Below are positions 44,301 through 52,229 of a DNA stretch of 64,000 bases, piece by piece. This DNA is from Caulobacteraceae bacterium (GTDB lineage Bacteria; Pseudomonadota; Alphaproteobacteria; Caulobacterales; Aquidulcibacteraceae), in NCBI GenBank assembly GCA_016703335.1, contig JADJCG010000013.1, positions 1-64,000 of the forward strand, in the 5' to 3' direction. Each line of letters opens with the position of its first letter. Positions within the stretch are counted from its first letter, which is position 1. Both the position numbers and the translations under genes were made by a program. A model generated the notes under the pieces. That model did no database searches. It was not told the DNA's origin and saw only the letters and a program-made list of their open reading frames with translations.

Positions 44301-44774
44301 CCGCGCTTTGCCGAGGAACGCGCTGTTAGCAACAACATCGCTGCTGGTGCTTGTCCATCTGCTGACGATGGCGACGTACGTCTGCGCGTTCTTCTTTCCT
44401 TTTCCGCCCCCGGGGGGCTCACCGCTCGTTCTATATGTGGCGGGTTGCATTTCGTTCGCGCTGGCGATCATCGCCGTCACGATTGCGATGCCGAACCGTT
44501 ACAGCGGCATGCCTTGGGCGACGACGCATCACGAGCACGCAATCCGAACGTTGCTTCTCGGATTTGTTACGTGGACGCTGGCCAGCGCGCTGCTCTACAT
44601 CAGCACCGGTCTCGCTCCTGTGACGTTCTGGACGCACGTGGCGATCATGCTTTGGGCGGCGTTGCGAAGCATTGTCGGCCTTGTGCTAGCGCTGATGCGC
44701 AAGCCGATCAGCAACCCGCGCGGTTTGCTCTTCTAGTCGACGATCCGGCAGCCGAACTCTTCTTCATACGTTGA
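41355..44774 (+). CDS. putA: Bifunctional proline dehydrogenase / glutamate-semialdehyde dehydrogenase; 3' end joined to another gene
   Basis: Oxidises proline to glutamate in two steps. The proline dehydrogenase domain (about residues 130-500) has SVKLSALHPRYE and QTRLVKGAYWDGE; the aldehyde dehydrogenase domain (about 540-990) has ISPWNFPLAIFTGQ, FTGSTEVAR, AETGGLNGMFVD and the catalytic Cys in SAGQRCSSLR. No N-terminal RHH DNA-binding domain is present. PutA sequence ends at RAVSNNIAA (44342); the frame then reads unrelated sequence to 44774, overlapping a membrane protein in another frame. The last few PutA residues are missing. Confidence 0.92.
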   Translation: MQTAPTPHPSATIDWDALDALKYQDEDIAVAKLLADAPLDAAARASVNAEARALVERARGLKRRKGVMESFLEEFGLSNAEGLALMCLAEALLRVPDAETADKLIAEKISTGQWAAHLGKSDHWLVNAGTFGLMLTGRVVNLPDDLKGEASEVVGKLVKRMGEPVVRAGAMQAMRILGEQFVLGRNIQEGLKRGASMVRQGLARRYSFDMLGEGARTNEDAERYLVSYSNAIAVVGENAGGLGPHASNGVSVKLSALHPRYEMRQEESVMRELYPRMLQLAEAARKWNIGLSLDAEEADRLVLQLKLFEKLALEPSLKDWEGLGIVIQAYQKRTRAVIERLVSLSRRRGAPIQTRLVKGAYWDGEVKRAQVMGRPDFPVWTTKAATDVHYMACARDLFRAGDAIFPQFATHNAHTVAAVRRMASSAGRDKFEFQRLHGMGEALYLAVDPPPQVRVYAPIGGHEDLLPYLVRRLLENGANTSFVHSFLDDDVSPEIVAADPIATLEANPHRHRRLPPPPQIFGASRRNSGGPDLSITAERDGLAKTKAPTPEKVSVADPEQAVTTALKAYERWNALGGAERAAIIREMGDVLQKNEATLIALTAQEAGRNLQDSIDEVREAVDFCRFYAAEAERLFSGPRPLPSPAGETDHLEMHGRGVFVCISPWNFPLAIFTGQLAAALAAGNTVVAKPAEQTPLIAEAAVKLFYDIGLPREVLQLVQGDGAVGGKLVADPRIAGVAFTGSTEVARLINRTLAAKDGPIVPLIAETGGLNGMFVDTTALKEQVVDDVCVSAFNSAGQRCSSLRILFLPHDTADGTIQTLTGAMDCLIVGDPSDPKTDIGPIIDAEAKANLEKHMERMKREAKVLKQIDVSHLGGNFFGPAVIELSSLDQISREVFGPILHIVRYDPADVSKIGAQLAAKGYGLTLGVHSRLESFALEVIASVPAGNVYVNRTIVGAVVGVQPFGGSGLSGTGPKAGGPNYLPRFAEERAVSNNIAAGACPSADDGDVRLRVLLSFSAPGGLTARSICGGLHFVRAGDHRRHDCDAEPLQRHALGDDASRARNPNVASRICYVDAGQRAALHQHRSRSCDVLDARGDHALGGVAKHCRPCASADAQADQQPARFALLVDDPAAELFFIR
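44341..44736 (+). pseudogene. Membrane protein, N-terminus missing
   Basis: In the frame beginning at 44341 the sequence reads LLVLVHLLTMATYVCAFFFPF, then LVLYVAGCISFALAIIAVTIAMP, LLLGFVTWTLASALLYISTG and a basic C-terminus NPRGLLF. Four hydrophobic segments are seen, with no start codon or ribosome site of its own because the region joins directly onto putA at about 44340. Probably the 3' part of a small membrane protein whose start was lost with the putA end. Confidence 0.55.
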
Positions 44775-45047
44775 TTGTGCGCTGATCGCGCCGAAGAGCA
44801 CGCTCGCGCGTACGGTGTCGCCCTCTTGTGTGATGGTGATGTTGTTGCGTGCTTCTTCCGGAAAATCGGCAAGGCAAGAGTCTAGCGATCGCCCGCTCAC
44901 GTGCATGCACGAGCAAGTCATCTTGGCGGCGTAACCTGTCGCTATGCCGGCATATGCGACTTGCCCACGCGACGCCCAAGCGCCTGCGCCGATAACCGCA
45001 ATCGCCACGACAGCTACGCCACTCCAAATCCAGCGTTTGCGCGACAC
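44733..45047 (-). CDS. Small membrane-anchored or exported cysteine-containing protein
   Basis: A 104-residue protein with a GTG start (GGGGAGG upstream) and an N-terminal hydrophobic helix (IWSGVAVVAIAVIGAGAWA). The exported part has four cysteines in CSCMHVSGRSLDSC and GCRI, suggesting disulfides. Function unknown. Divergent from the serine hydrolase gene with 54 bases between. Confidence 0.72.
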   Translation of the reverse strand: MSRKRWIWSGVAVVAIAVIGAGAWASRGQVAYAGIATGYAAKMTCSCMHVSGRSLDSCLADFPEEARNNITITQEGDTVRASVLFGAISAQSTYEEEFGCRIVD

Positions 45048-45101
45048 CGCCGCCTCCCCGTATGCTCTGCGTCGAGCATAGCTGAGGCCAGGGGATACGT
45101 C

Positions 45102-46286
45102 ATGCTGCGCGGAATGATCATGGCCGCGGCGTTGGTTTTCGCAACGTCAGCAGGCGCGCAACAACTCTACCCACTGCCGTCACAGCCCGCGGGTGTGGCT
45201 TGGCCCAGCGCTGATTGGGAAACCGCCGCGTTGCCAAGCGATGTCGATCGCGCCGCTTACGATCTTGCTGTCACCGAAGTGTTCTCAGGCGTGCATCCGC
45301 TGATGGGCGAAACGCGCGCCGTCGTCGTTATCCAAGGCGGCCGCGTCGTGTTCGAGCGCTACGCCGATGGCTACACGCGCGACACGCGGCTGAACTCGTG
45401 GTCGGTGGGCAAGTCTCTGACCCACGCGCTTGTTGGCGCCGCCGTGTTGCAAGGCCGTCTCGGCATCGATGCACCGATGGGGAATCCCGCATGGCGCGCA
45501 GGCGATCGGCGCGCGTCGATCACTTGGCGCCAATGGATGCAGATGGTCGATGGGCTCGACTACAACGAAAGCGCCGCCGACATTGCGCAAGCCGGCAACG
45601 CCATCATGCTGTTCGGTGACGGCCGGCATGATGTAGTTGGCTGGGCCGCGCGCCGTCCTCTGATCCATGATCCGGGCACGCATTGGAATTACACGTCGGC
45701 CGGAACAATGCTCACCGCAGATGCGCTAACGCGCGTCGTTATCCCCGATCCGCGCGACGCCAACGATCGCCGTGCGCGCATGCGCGCGTGGATGAACACT
45801 TCGTTGTTCGACCGCATCGGCATGCATCCCGTCGTCGAGTTCGATCCGCAAGGCGCGTTCTACGGCAGTTCGCTGTATTGGGCGACGGCGCGCGATTATG
45901 CGCGTTTCGGCTACCTCTATCTGCGCGACGGCGTTTGGAACGGCGAACGTGTGTTGCCGGAAGGTTGGGCCGATTTCGCGCGTACCCCCGGACCCGCTGA
46001 GAATACCGACACTTACGGCGCGCAATGGTGGCTGATGGCGGAGAGCGGCCCTGGGCGCCCTTCGCGCTCGTTGCTGACCAATCCCGCGCTATCGAACGCG
46101 TTCGCCGCAGAAGGTCACGAGGGCCAGCTCATTGTCGTCGTGCCATCAAAGGATCTCGTCATGGTGCGGCTCGGCCACTTTGACGGCGGCAGCGAAGCAT
46201 GGGATGCGCTGGGCGACTGGGCAGGGCGCTTGATCGGTGCGTTCAGCGACCGCCCGCAAGCATCAGGAGGCGGAAATGTCAGATGA
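45102..46286 (+). CDS. Exported serine hydrolase, class C beta-lactamase family
   Basis: A 394-residue penicillin-recognising-fold enzyme with a signal peptide ending SAGAQQ. The active-site Ser-x-x-Lys is SVGKS, the Tyr motif is WNYTSAG, and the C-terminal His-x-Gly site reads EGHEGQ. These are the catalytic positions of the beta-lactamase/esterase family (PF00144). The substrate (ester, D-peptide or beta-lactam) is not known. The next small gene begins 11 bases before its stop. Confidence 0.9.
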   Translation: MLRGMIMAAALVFATSAGAQQLYPLPSQPAGVAWPSADWETAALPSDVDRAAYDLAVTEVFSGVHPLMGETRAVVVIQGGRVVFERYADGYTRDTRLNSWSVGKSLTHALVGAAVLQGRLGIDAPMGNPAWRAGDRRASITWRQWMQMVDGLDYNESAADIAQAGNAIMLFGDGRHDVVGWAARRPLIHDPGTHWNYTSAGTMLTADALTRVVIPDPRDANDRRARMRAWMNTSLFDRIGMHPVVEFDPQGAFYGSSLYWATARDYARFGYLYLRDGVWNGERVLPEGWADFARTPGPAENTDTYGAQWWLMAESGPGRPSRSLLTNPALSNAFAAEGHEGQLIVVVPSKDLVMVRLGHFDGGSEAWDALGDWAGRLIGAFSDRPQASGGGNVR

Positions 46287-46560
46287 TGGTCGCGACGTGA
46301 AGCTCGCTTGCGCGAAGATGCTGAAGGAAGCTGGCTTCAAATATCTCTCGGCTGAACTCGAGTTCGGTTCGCTATCAGGCTTGGCGAAGGACGAGCCGTT
46401 CTTCCTGCTGTGCGGACGCGATCGTCTGGCGCCCACGGCGATCAAGTCGTGGATCGAAGCGGCGCGTTTATCCAACGTGCCAGATCACAAGCTTGAGCGC
46501 GCACACGAGACGATCGAGGCCATCGAAGGCTGGCCAGGCGATCGCCACTATCCTGATTAG
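46276..46560 (+). CDS. Hypothetical small protein
   Basis: A 94-residue acidic/basic mixed protein, start MSDDGRDVKLACAKML, preceded by AGGAGG. It overlaps the serine hydrolase stop by 11 bases and is probably co-translated with it. No family recognised. Confidence 0.7.
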   Translation: MSDDGRDVKLACAKMLKEAGFKYLSAELEFGSLSGLAKDEPFFLLCGRDRLAPTAIKSWIEAARLSNVPDHKLERAHETIEAIEGWPGDRHYPD

Positions 46561-46980
46561 TCAGTGATAGGCGTCGTGCATGAGCGCATGGACGCGATCG
46601 AGTTCTTTGTAAAGCGCAGGCCGCACGTCGCCGTTGCGGCCGCGTAGCGCCACAGCCGCGAAAGCAGAGAGCTCATGCGCCGCGTCGTGCTCGCCATACG
46701 AGACCGCAAGCATCGCCACGCCTTGAGCGCGATCGGAGAGCGCCGCAGCGCCTGGACCTTGAGCTTCGATGATGCGCATGCGCAGCTGACGGAGCGCCGT
46801 GTTCAGCGGCGGCGCGTTCCCGGCATAGTCGTAGCGGCGGCGTTCACGGATGCGCATGCCGCCGGGCTTGCGCCGGCGGTCGGGCCCGAAATAGCTAGAA
46901 TGATCGACCCACAACATTTCGTCCACATTGCCGCATTTTGCGGCTCGCACCTTCTGCTTGTGTAGGTAGTAACGCGACAT
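46561..46980 (-). CDS. Hypothetical protein with arginine-rich motif
   Basis: A 139-residue soluble protein starting MSRYYLHKQKVRAA. It has a conserved-looking basic block FGPDRRRKPGGMRIRERRRYDY and a helical C-terminal half ending ALYKELDRVHALMHDAYH. I do not recognise the family. It is convergent with the previous gene; the stops abut. Confidence 0.65.
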   Translation of the reverse strand: MSRYYLHKQKVRAAKCGNVDEMLWVDHSSYFGPDRRRKPGGMRIRERRRYDYAGNAPPLNTALRQLRMRIIEAQGPGAAALSDRAQGVAMLAVSYGEHDAAHELSAFAAVALRGRNGDVRPALYKELDRVHALMHDAYH

Positions 46981-47037
46981 GATTAGAGAAGCGTGTTCGC
47001 AGCTGCAAAATGCGCAATCGCAGTGAACGCGCGTTAG

Positions 47038-47541
47038 CTATGTGCGCCGCCAATGCTCATCGAGGCCGCGTGTTTCTGTGAGTGAGAATTCGAGCGACGT
47101 GGCAAGAGCTTTGGAGGCGGTGTTGCGGATGTCGATTACGGCTTCGAATCAAGCCGCGCCATTTTGGGACAGGGTTTCGATCATCGCGCCGACCGCCTCG
47201 CGTGCAAATCCGCGCCGCCAAACGCGTGGATCGAAGAGATATCCTATCTCCACCCGCTGATCCGGTTTCACCGTCGCTTCAATCGTGCCGATAGCGGCTC
47301 CGCCATCGCGCAACCAAACTGTCCAGTTGAGCCATTGATCGAGACGATCCGGGGCGGTTTCCTGGATGACGCGCGCGAAGCGTTGCGCAACCTCTGCGGC
47401 ATTCGTTGGCGCACGCCGCGGGACGTAGAGATACATAAGCGGATCGTGAAGCGCGGTGAACATTGCGGTAGCGTCTTCAACGCGGGTGCGGCGTAGCTCA
47501 AGTCGCGGCGTGAAGATCGGCTCGCGCGAGACTTTGAGCAT
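47038..47541 (-). CDS. GNAT N-acetyltransferase, interrupted by an in-frame TGA
   Basis: Starts MLKVSREPIFTPRLELRRTR and has the GNAT order: a catalytic strand (AIGTIEATV), the acetyl-CoA loop VWRRGFAREAVGAMIETL, then after a TGA at 47149-47151 the same frame continues FEAVIDIRNTASKALATSLEFSLTETRGL to a TAG at 47038, the usual C-terminal GNAT strand and helix. One changed base (CGA to TGA) would account for the break. The start overlaps the gluQRS stop (TGATG). Confidence 0.75.
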
Positions 47542-48372
47542 CACAAGCCGATCATGTTGCGCACGTCTGCAGCGGTTTTGCCGCTCTCGCGCAATGATCT
47601 GAAGCGTCGCCACCTGATCGCGCTTGGCCAAGCGCTTGCCGTCCTCGCCCAAGATGAGGCGGTGGTGGCGATAGGCCGGCTGCGGGAAATCCAGCAGCTT
47701 CTGCAACAGCACATGTAGATGCGCCGCCTCGCGCAGATCTTCGCCGCGAATGACATGCGTTACGCCCTGAAAGGCGTCGTCCCACACAGAGGCGAGGTGA
47801 TAGCTCGTGCCGAAATCCTTTCGCGCGAGGATGACATCGCCGTGTCGCTCCGGTTCGGCGCGGACCGGGCCTGTCTCGTCTTCGAATATCAAAGTGAAGT
47901 ACGCGGGACCCAGCGCCGCGCGCGCTTTCTTCAGTGAAAGGCGCCATGCGAATGCCTCGCCAGCGTCGAGCTTGGCGGCTTCTTCGTCCGACGGAAGCGC
48001 TTCGCCGCGGAATGTTTCCTCCGCCTCGCCGTGCGGCGCCGAGGCGATGGCTTCGGCAATCTCCTTGCGCGTGCGAAAACAGCGATAGACGAGTTGCCGC
48101 TCAATCAGGCTCTGCAGCGCGCCCTCGTACGCGGACATATGTTCGGACTGCCGGCGCACCGGCGCCTCCCAAGCGAGTCCAAGCCAAGCGAGATCTTCGA
48201 AAATCGTCGCTTCGAACTCCGGCCGCGAGCGGCCTTGGTCGATGTCTTCGATGCGCAGCAAGAAGCGTCCGTCCGCCGCCTGCGCTGCGTTGAACGCGGT
48301 CAACGCCGAGAAGGCGTGGCCCAAATGAAGATGGCCCGTAGGCGAGGGCGCAAAGCGGGTGACGAAACTCAT
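47541..48372 (-). CDS. gluQ: Glutamyl-Q tRNA(Asp) synthetase, one-base frameshift
   Basis: Attaches glutamate to queuosine in tRNA(Asp). The class I signature is PSPTGHLHLGHAFSAL, then LLRIEDIDQGRSRPEFEATI, and the KMSKS-like KRLAKRD near the C-terminus; the tRNA-binding half of GluRS is absent, as expected for GluQRS. The frame shifts at about 47599 (an extra base on the plus strand), after which the correct end reads ESGKTAADVRNMIGL. Corrected, it is 276 aa. The ATG at 48372 is used. Confidence 0.88.
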
Positions 48373-48420
48373 GCGGGTCAAGGCTACCGCTCACGGCCCT
48401 GAGCCGCTACCTAGCGCGTC

Positions 48421-49098
48421 ATGACACTCTTCCTCGATGGTCCCCGGATGCCGCCGGCGCGTGGCGGCAAGCCGGACTCGCTGGTCATCTTTCTCCACGG
48501 CTACGGCTCCAACGGCGCCGATCTCATTTCGCTTGCGCCGTACTGGGCGGAGGCGCTGCCGGGTACTGCGTTCGTCTCGCCGAACGCGATCGAGCCGGTG
48601 CCGATGGCGCCGGGTGGGTATCAGTGGTTTCCGATCTCCAATCTCGATCCGCATTTGATGGAGCAGGGCGCACGCGCTGCTGCGCAATCGGTCGATCGCT
48701 TCATTGACCGCGAGATGGAGAAATATGGTCTGACGCCAGATCGCGTCGCCCTCGTTGGGTTCAGCCAAGGCACGATGATGGCGCTGCACGTCGGTTTGCG
48801 CCGGGAACAGCAGATAGGCGCGATCCTTGGTTTCTCTGGCGTTCTCGTCGGTGGGCGCAATCTGAAGGAGCAAATGCGCTCCAAACCACCCGTGCTGCTG
48901 ATCCACGGCGACCGCGATCCCACCATCCCGATTCCCGCGATGTTCGATTCGGCGGAGGCGCTTGCGGCAGCCGATCACGGCGCGCAATGGCACATTTCGT
49001 ACGGAGTACCGCACTCGATCGGCGCGGATGGCTTGGAGCTCGGTGGCGAATTTCTCGCCATGTACTTGAAAACCAAGGGACTCATAGGGGCGGGCTGA
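48421..49098 (+). CDS. Carboxylesterase/phospholipase, alpha/beta hydrolase
   Basis: A 225-residue esterase of the Abhydrolase_2 group: VIFLHGYGSNGADLISLAP near the start, the nucleophile elbow VALVGFSQGTMMALHVGL, the acid in LLIHGDRDPTIPI and the catalytic His in SYGVPHSIGADGL. Divergent from gluQRS with 48 bases between. Confidence 0.93.
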   Translation: MTLFLDGPRMPPARGGKPDSLVIFLHGYGSNGADLISLAPYWAEALPGTAFVSPNAIEPVPMAPGGYQWFPISNLDPHLMEQGARAAAQSVDRFIDREMEKYGLTPDRVALVGFSQGTMMALHVGLRREQQIGAILGFSGVLVGGRNLKEQMRSKPPVLLIHGDRDPTIPIPAMFDSAEALAAADHGAQWHISYGVPHSIGADGLELGGEFLAMYLKTKGLIGAG

Positions 49099-49184
49099 GG
49101 TTTTTAGGCCACGTGGCCGCAGTGTCACGAACCTGTCGCTGCAAATCAGATAAAGCTGGTTCGCGTCGGCCCCGGTCGATGTGC

Positions 49185-49190
49185 TATACT
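49185..49190 (+). promoter_or_regulatory. Possible -10 box for the HNH gene
   Basis: TATACT lies 86 bases before the HNH ATG, but no good -35 is visible at the proper distance. Confidence 0.25.
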
Positions 49191-49275
49191 CGTGATGCAG
49201 AAGGAGACGCGTCTTCAATCCAGCGCACGTGATCCGACACCAAATCCTTGAGCGGCTGCATTGGAGCGGCCGTCG

Positions 49276-49836
49276 ATGAACGTTTCCAGCGCTCCTTTGG
49301 CAGGATTTCCGGCGCTGGTTCTCAACGCCGACTTCCGCCCGCTATCATATTATCCGTTCTCGTTGTGGCCCTGGCAGGAAGCGGTGAAGGCCGTCTTCCT
49401 CGAGCGCGTCGATGTCGTCGCGCATTACGATCAAGTCGTGCACTCGCCATCGTTCGAGATGAAGCTGCCGAGTGTCATCTCGCTGCGCGATTACGTGCAT
49501 CAGGATCGCCCGCCTGCGTTCACGCGCTTCAACGTGTTTCTGCGCGATGGCTTTGCTTGCCAATATTGCGGCACGCCGGAAGATTTGACGTTCGATCACG
49601 TTTTGCCGCGTTCCAAAGGCGGGCGCACCACGTGGGAGAACATCGTCACCGCGTGCGCGCCGTGCAATTTGAAGAAGGGCGGCAAGTACGCTCATCATTC
49701 CGGCATGCGGCCGTACAAGCGCCCGCGCCGGCCTACGATGCATGAGCTGCAACATGTCGGCCGCCGCTTCCCGCCGCACCATCTGCACGAAAGCTGGATG
49801 GACTATCTCTATTGGGACGTTGAACTAGAGGCTTAG
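49276..49836 (+). CDS. HNH endonuclease
   Basis: A 186-residue nuclease. The zinc and active-site block is complete: CQYCG, FDHVLPRSKGGRTTWEN (His/Asp) and CAPCNLKKGG. The N-terminal part (SSAPLAGFPALVLNADFRPLSYYP) is shared by a widespread chromosomal HNH family found as a single gene in many alphaproteobacteria, so it is probably not a homing enzyme. The target is unknown. The ATG at 49276 is used; a TTG at 49261 is possible. Confidence 0.9.
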   Translation: MNVSSAPLAGFPALVLNADFRPLSYYPFSLWPWQEAVKAVFLERVDVVAHYDQVVHSPSFEMKLPSVISLRDYVHQDRPPAFTRFNVFLRDGFACQYCGTPEDLTFDHVLPRSKGGRTTWENIVTACAPCNLKKGGKYAHHSGMRPYKRPRRPTMHELQHVGRRFPPHHLHESWMDYLYWDVELEA

Positions 49837-50051
49837 AGGTCGCGCTGTTCGTTCCATGCGCAGGCCATCAGGCGTCGCGCCGAAGCCGTCATTGATCTGC
49901 ATGAAATGCATGGTGGTTGCAGTCTCGAGTTTGCTTGCGAGATGTTCAGCCTGTGCTTGAGCTCGGTGGAGAACCGCGCACGCCGAGGGTTCATCGTCAT
50001 CGCCATCATCCAAGCCGCGGCGGCGATCGCGAGTGCTTGTGCAACGCTCAT
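49825..50051 (-). CDS. Possible small membrane protein, frameshifted
   Basis: The reading frame starts MSVAQALAIAAAAWMMAMTMNP, a hydrophobic N-terminus. At about 49960-49990 another frame seems to continue with HRAQAQAEHLASKLETATTM and ends LRMERTARPLSL at 49825, overlapping the HNH stop. A one-base error would join them into a protein of about 75 aa. Evidence is weak; either frame could be spurious. Confidence 0.35.
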
Positions 50052-50139
50052 GTCCCTGGCTCCCTTAGCCGGGTGTCTAGCGATGCTCTTTTGCGGCTGT
50101 TCGTCGGCTTTGAAACAAAGCTGAAATGTTAGGCAGGGC

Positions 50140-50295
50140 TTAGCCCAGGCCGGCCGCCGCACCGCTGAAGGCGCCGTTCAGCGTGTCTCCGACCGCCGTG
50201 ACTCCGCCGACGATCGCCATGCCAATGAGCGAGGCGATGAGGGCGTATTCGATGGCCGTTGCGCCGCGCTCGTCGCGGAAGAATTTGAGCATCAT
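50140..50295 (-). CDS. Flp/Fap pilin
   Basis: A 51-residue type IVb pilin: MMLKFFRDERG, then the prepilin-peptidase site G|ATAIEYALIASLIGMAIVGG with Glu at +5, one hydrophobic helix, and the tail VTAVGDTLNGAFSGA. Pilins of this family build Tad adhesion pili. It overlaps the mutT stop by four bases on the same strand, so is probably translated with it. No other tad/cpa genes are in the window. Confidence 0.9.
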   Translation of the reverse strand: MMLKFFRDERGATAIEYALIASLIGMAIVGGVTAVGDTLNGAFSGAAAGLG

Positions 50296-50732
50296 GCGGC
50301 GTTCCGTTCGATCAGACGATTGACGAGGACGACATCGGCCGGCGGCATATCATGCGCGCGCAGCTCTGTCGGGCGAACCCACTTGGCGTCTTGCGCGGAA
50401 TTAGGGTCGAGCTTAATCACGCCGGCAAACTTCGTGGCGACGTAAAGCGGCATCAGCAAATGGAATTCTGGATACGCGTGCGAAGCAAACGCAAACGGAT
50501 CGAGAGCGTCGGGCTCTACGTTCAAATCCAGCTCCTCTTTCAGCTCACGCACGAGCGCGTGTTCTGGCGCTTCCCCTAACTCGACTTTGCCGCCGGGAAA
50601 TTCCCAAAGGCCGCCGAGCTGTTTGTGCGCGGGCCGCTGTGTGATGAGCACGCGTCCCGATGAATCTATCAACGCTGCGGCTGCAACGAGAAGCAGGCGC
50701 CGCGTTGAGTAAGCACTATCGCTGGTTTGCAT
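50292..50732 (-). CDS. mutT: 8-oxo-dGTP diphosphatase (Nudix)
   Basis: Removes oxidised nucleotides from the pool. The Nudix box is complete: GGKVELGEAPEHALVRELKEEL, after QRPAHKQLGGLWEFPG, the MutT-specific segment. The protein is 146 aa; ATG at 50732. The Flp pilin gene follows with a four-base overlap. Confidence 0.92.
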   Translation of the reverse strand: MQTSDSAYSTRRLLLVAAAALIDSSGRVLITQRPAHKQLGGLWEFPGGKVELGEAPEHALVRELKEELDLNVEPDALDPFAFASHAYPEFHLLMPLYVATKFAGVIKLDPNSAQDAKWVRPTELRAHDMPPADVVLVNRLIERNAA

Positions 50733-50792
50733 GAATATCCGGTGAGGCGGGGTGGTTGATGGCCGTTAAGCACAGTCACCCTTTCAGAGGCC

Positions 50793-51393
50793 TCAGGACG
50801 TTGGCAAGCCTTCTTCTTGGAGCGTTTTCTGCACGGCAGGGCGTGCGCGCACGCGTTCGAAGTAAGAATTCAGTTTCGCCGGCACAGAAACTTCGAATCT
50901 CCGCGCCCAGTTCAGAACCACATATGCATACGCGTCAGCGACTGCTGAACTTGCCCAGCAGATAATCTTGATCGCCCAACTTTTGCTCGAGAAGTTTATA
51001 GCGGTTCACCAAGTTCGCCTTTGCCGCTTCCTTCACCTCATCAGGATTGCTCTTGAAGAGGGGGCCGGTGCCTTTGTGCAATTCTGTGGCGATGAAGTTC
51101 AAGGCCTCCAGAAAGCGCCAATGTTGCGGCCCGTCGGTGATTGCGAGTTCGGCCCTGGGGTTCTGCGCCGCCAAATATTCGAGCAGCACCTGCGCTTCGG
51201 TGAGCACGTCGCCGTTATCCAGTTCCAAGGCCGGCACCGCGCCCTGCGGGTTGATGTCGTAGAAATTGCGGCCGTCCTGGGTGGTGCGCTCCTTGCCGAA
51301 TGCCACCTTATCGAGCGCGACGTCCAAACCCGCTTCGTTGATGACGATGTGCGGACCGAGTGAGCAGGCGCCGGGAACGTAGAAGAGTTTCAT
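50793..51393 (-). CDS. Glutathione S-transferase (beta/GstA-like), one-base frameshift
   Basis: Begins MKLFYVPGACSLGPHIVINEAGL, with DINPQGAVPALELDNGDVLTEAQ as the glutathione site. The frame breaks after DYLLGKFS at about 50945; one fewer base gives VADAYAYVVLNWARRFEVS and then RVRARPAVQKTLQEEGL, the usual C-terminal helices, ending at 50793. Corrected length is 199 aa, normal for this group. Probably a sequencing error. Confidence 0.85.
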
Positions 51394-51532
51394 ATCAGGT
51401 CTCCGCAATGCGACGGTGAATTAGCCCGGCCGACGGAGCGCTCAAGTGTCAGCCATGTTCCTGCCCGCGCGGCGCGTCGAACTCCGTCCACCAAAGTGTC
51501 GAGCGGGGACGCGGAACGGGGCGTTCAGTGGC

Positions 51533-52090
51533 ATGTTGATGGGCATGCGCTGGTTCGTATTCCTGGCGGCGCTCTCGTTTGCGCCGTTCGCGGCCGCCCA
51601 GAACTATGAGGCGCCGCCGGTCGTCAGTGCGCAGCGGGCAGGCGACGGCGGCGAAGCCCAGGCCTCGATGGACGTGAATGCGCCGCCAAGCGCCGTGTGG
51701 TCTGTCCTCAGCGATTGCGCCAAAGCGCTGAGCTTCATGCGCAGCCTCATCAGCTGTCGCGTGTTGGAACGCGGCGATGGTTGGGACGTGCGCGAGCATC
51801 GCAGCCGCGGTTGGCTCCTCCATCCGGTGATGCGTAATGTCTCGCGGATCACGCTCGATCCGGACCGGCGCTTATCGTTCAGGCTTATCGAAGGTGACTG
51901 GACGCGCTCTGATGGCGAATGGACGCTGACTCCTATCGATGGCGGTCGTGGCACGCACGTAACCTACCGCATCAACGCAGCCGTGCCCGGCGGCGTGCCT
52001 GCCGGCATCTCGCGGTCGTTGATGATCAACAATGTGCGGGGGACGCTGGCGGCGCTGCGGCGCGAGGCGGAGCAACAGGGCGCAGGATAG
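51533..52090 (+). CDS. Exported SRPBCC/START-like protein
   Basis: A 185-residue protein with a signal peptide (FVFLAALSFAPFAAAQ) and a domain reading ASMDVNAPPSAVWSVLSDC, VREHRSRGWLLHPV and THVTYRINAAVPGGVPAG, the Polyketide_cyc/START-like plan, a hydrophobic ligand pocket. The ligand is unknown. Several ATGs lie close together (51533, 51539, 51545). Confidence 0.78.
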   Translation: MLMGMRWFVFLAALSFAPFAAAQNYEAPPVVSAQRAGDGGEAQASMDVNAPPSAVWSVLSDCAKALSFMRSLISCRVLERGDGWDVREHRSRGWLLHPVMRNVSRITLDPDRRLSFRLIEGDWTRSDGEWTLTPIDGGRGTHVTYRINAAVPGGVPAGISRSLMINNVRGTLAALRREAEQQGAG

Positions 52091-52229
52091 GCGCTGCCTT
52101 CACATCAGATATGGGACCAACGCCCGGCAACAAGACTGCACGCGGGCGTGCAACTCCTCTAAGAGGCGCGCCGTTTCACCATCGGTCATTGCACTCGCGC
52201 GTTCTTTTCGGACGCTCAGGACCTCGCTC

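Noticed and set aside
49276..49836. HNH gene as a homing or mobile endonuclease
   Set aside because: No intron, intein, repeats or flanking mobile genes; the N-terminal half matches a common chromosomal single-gene family.
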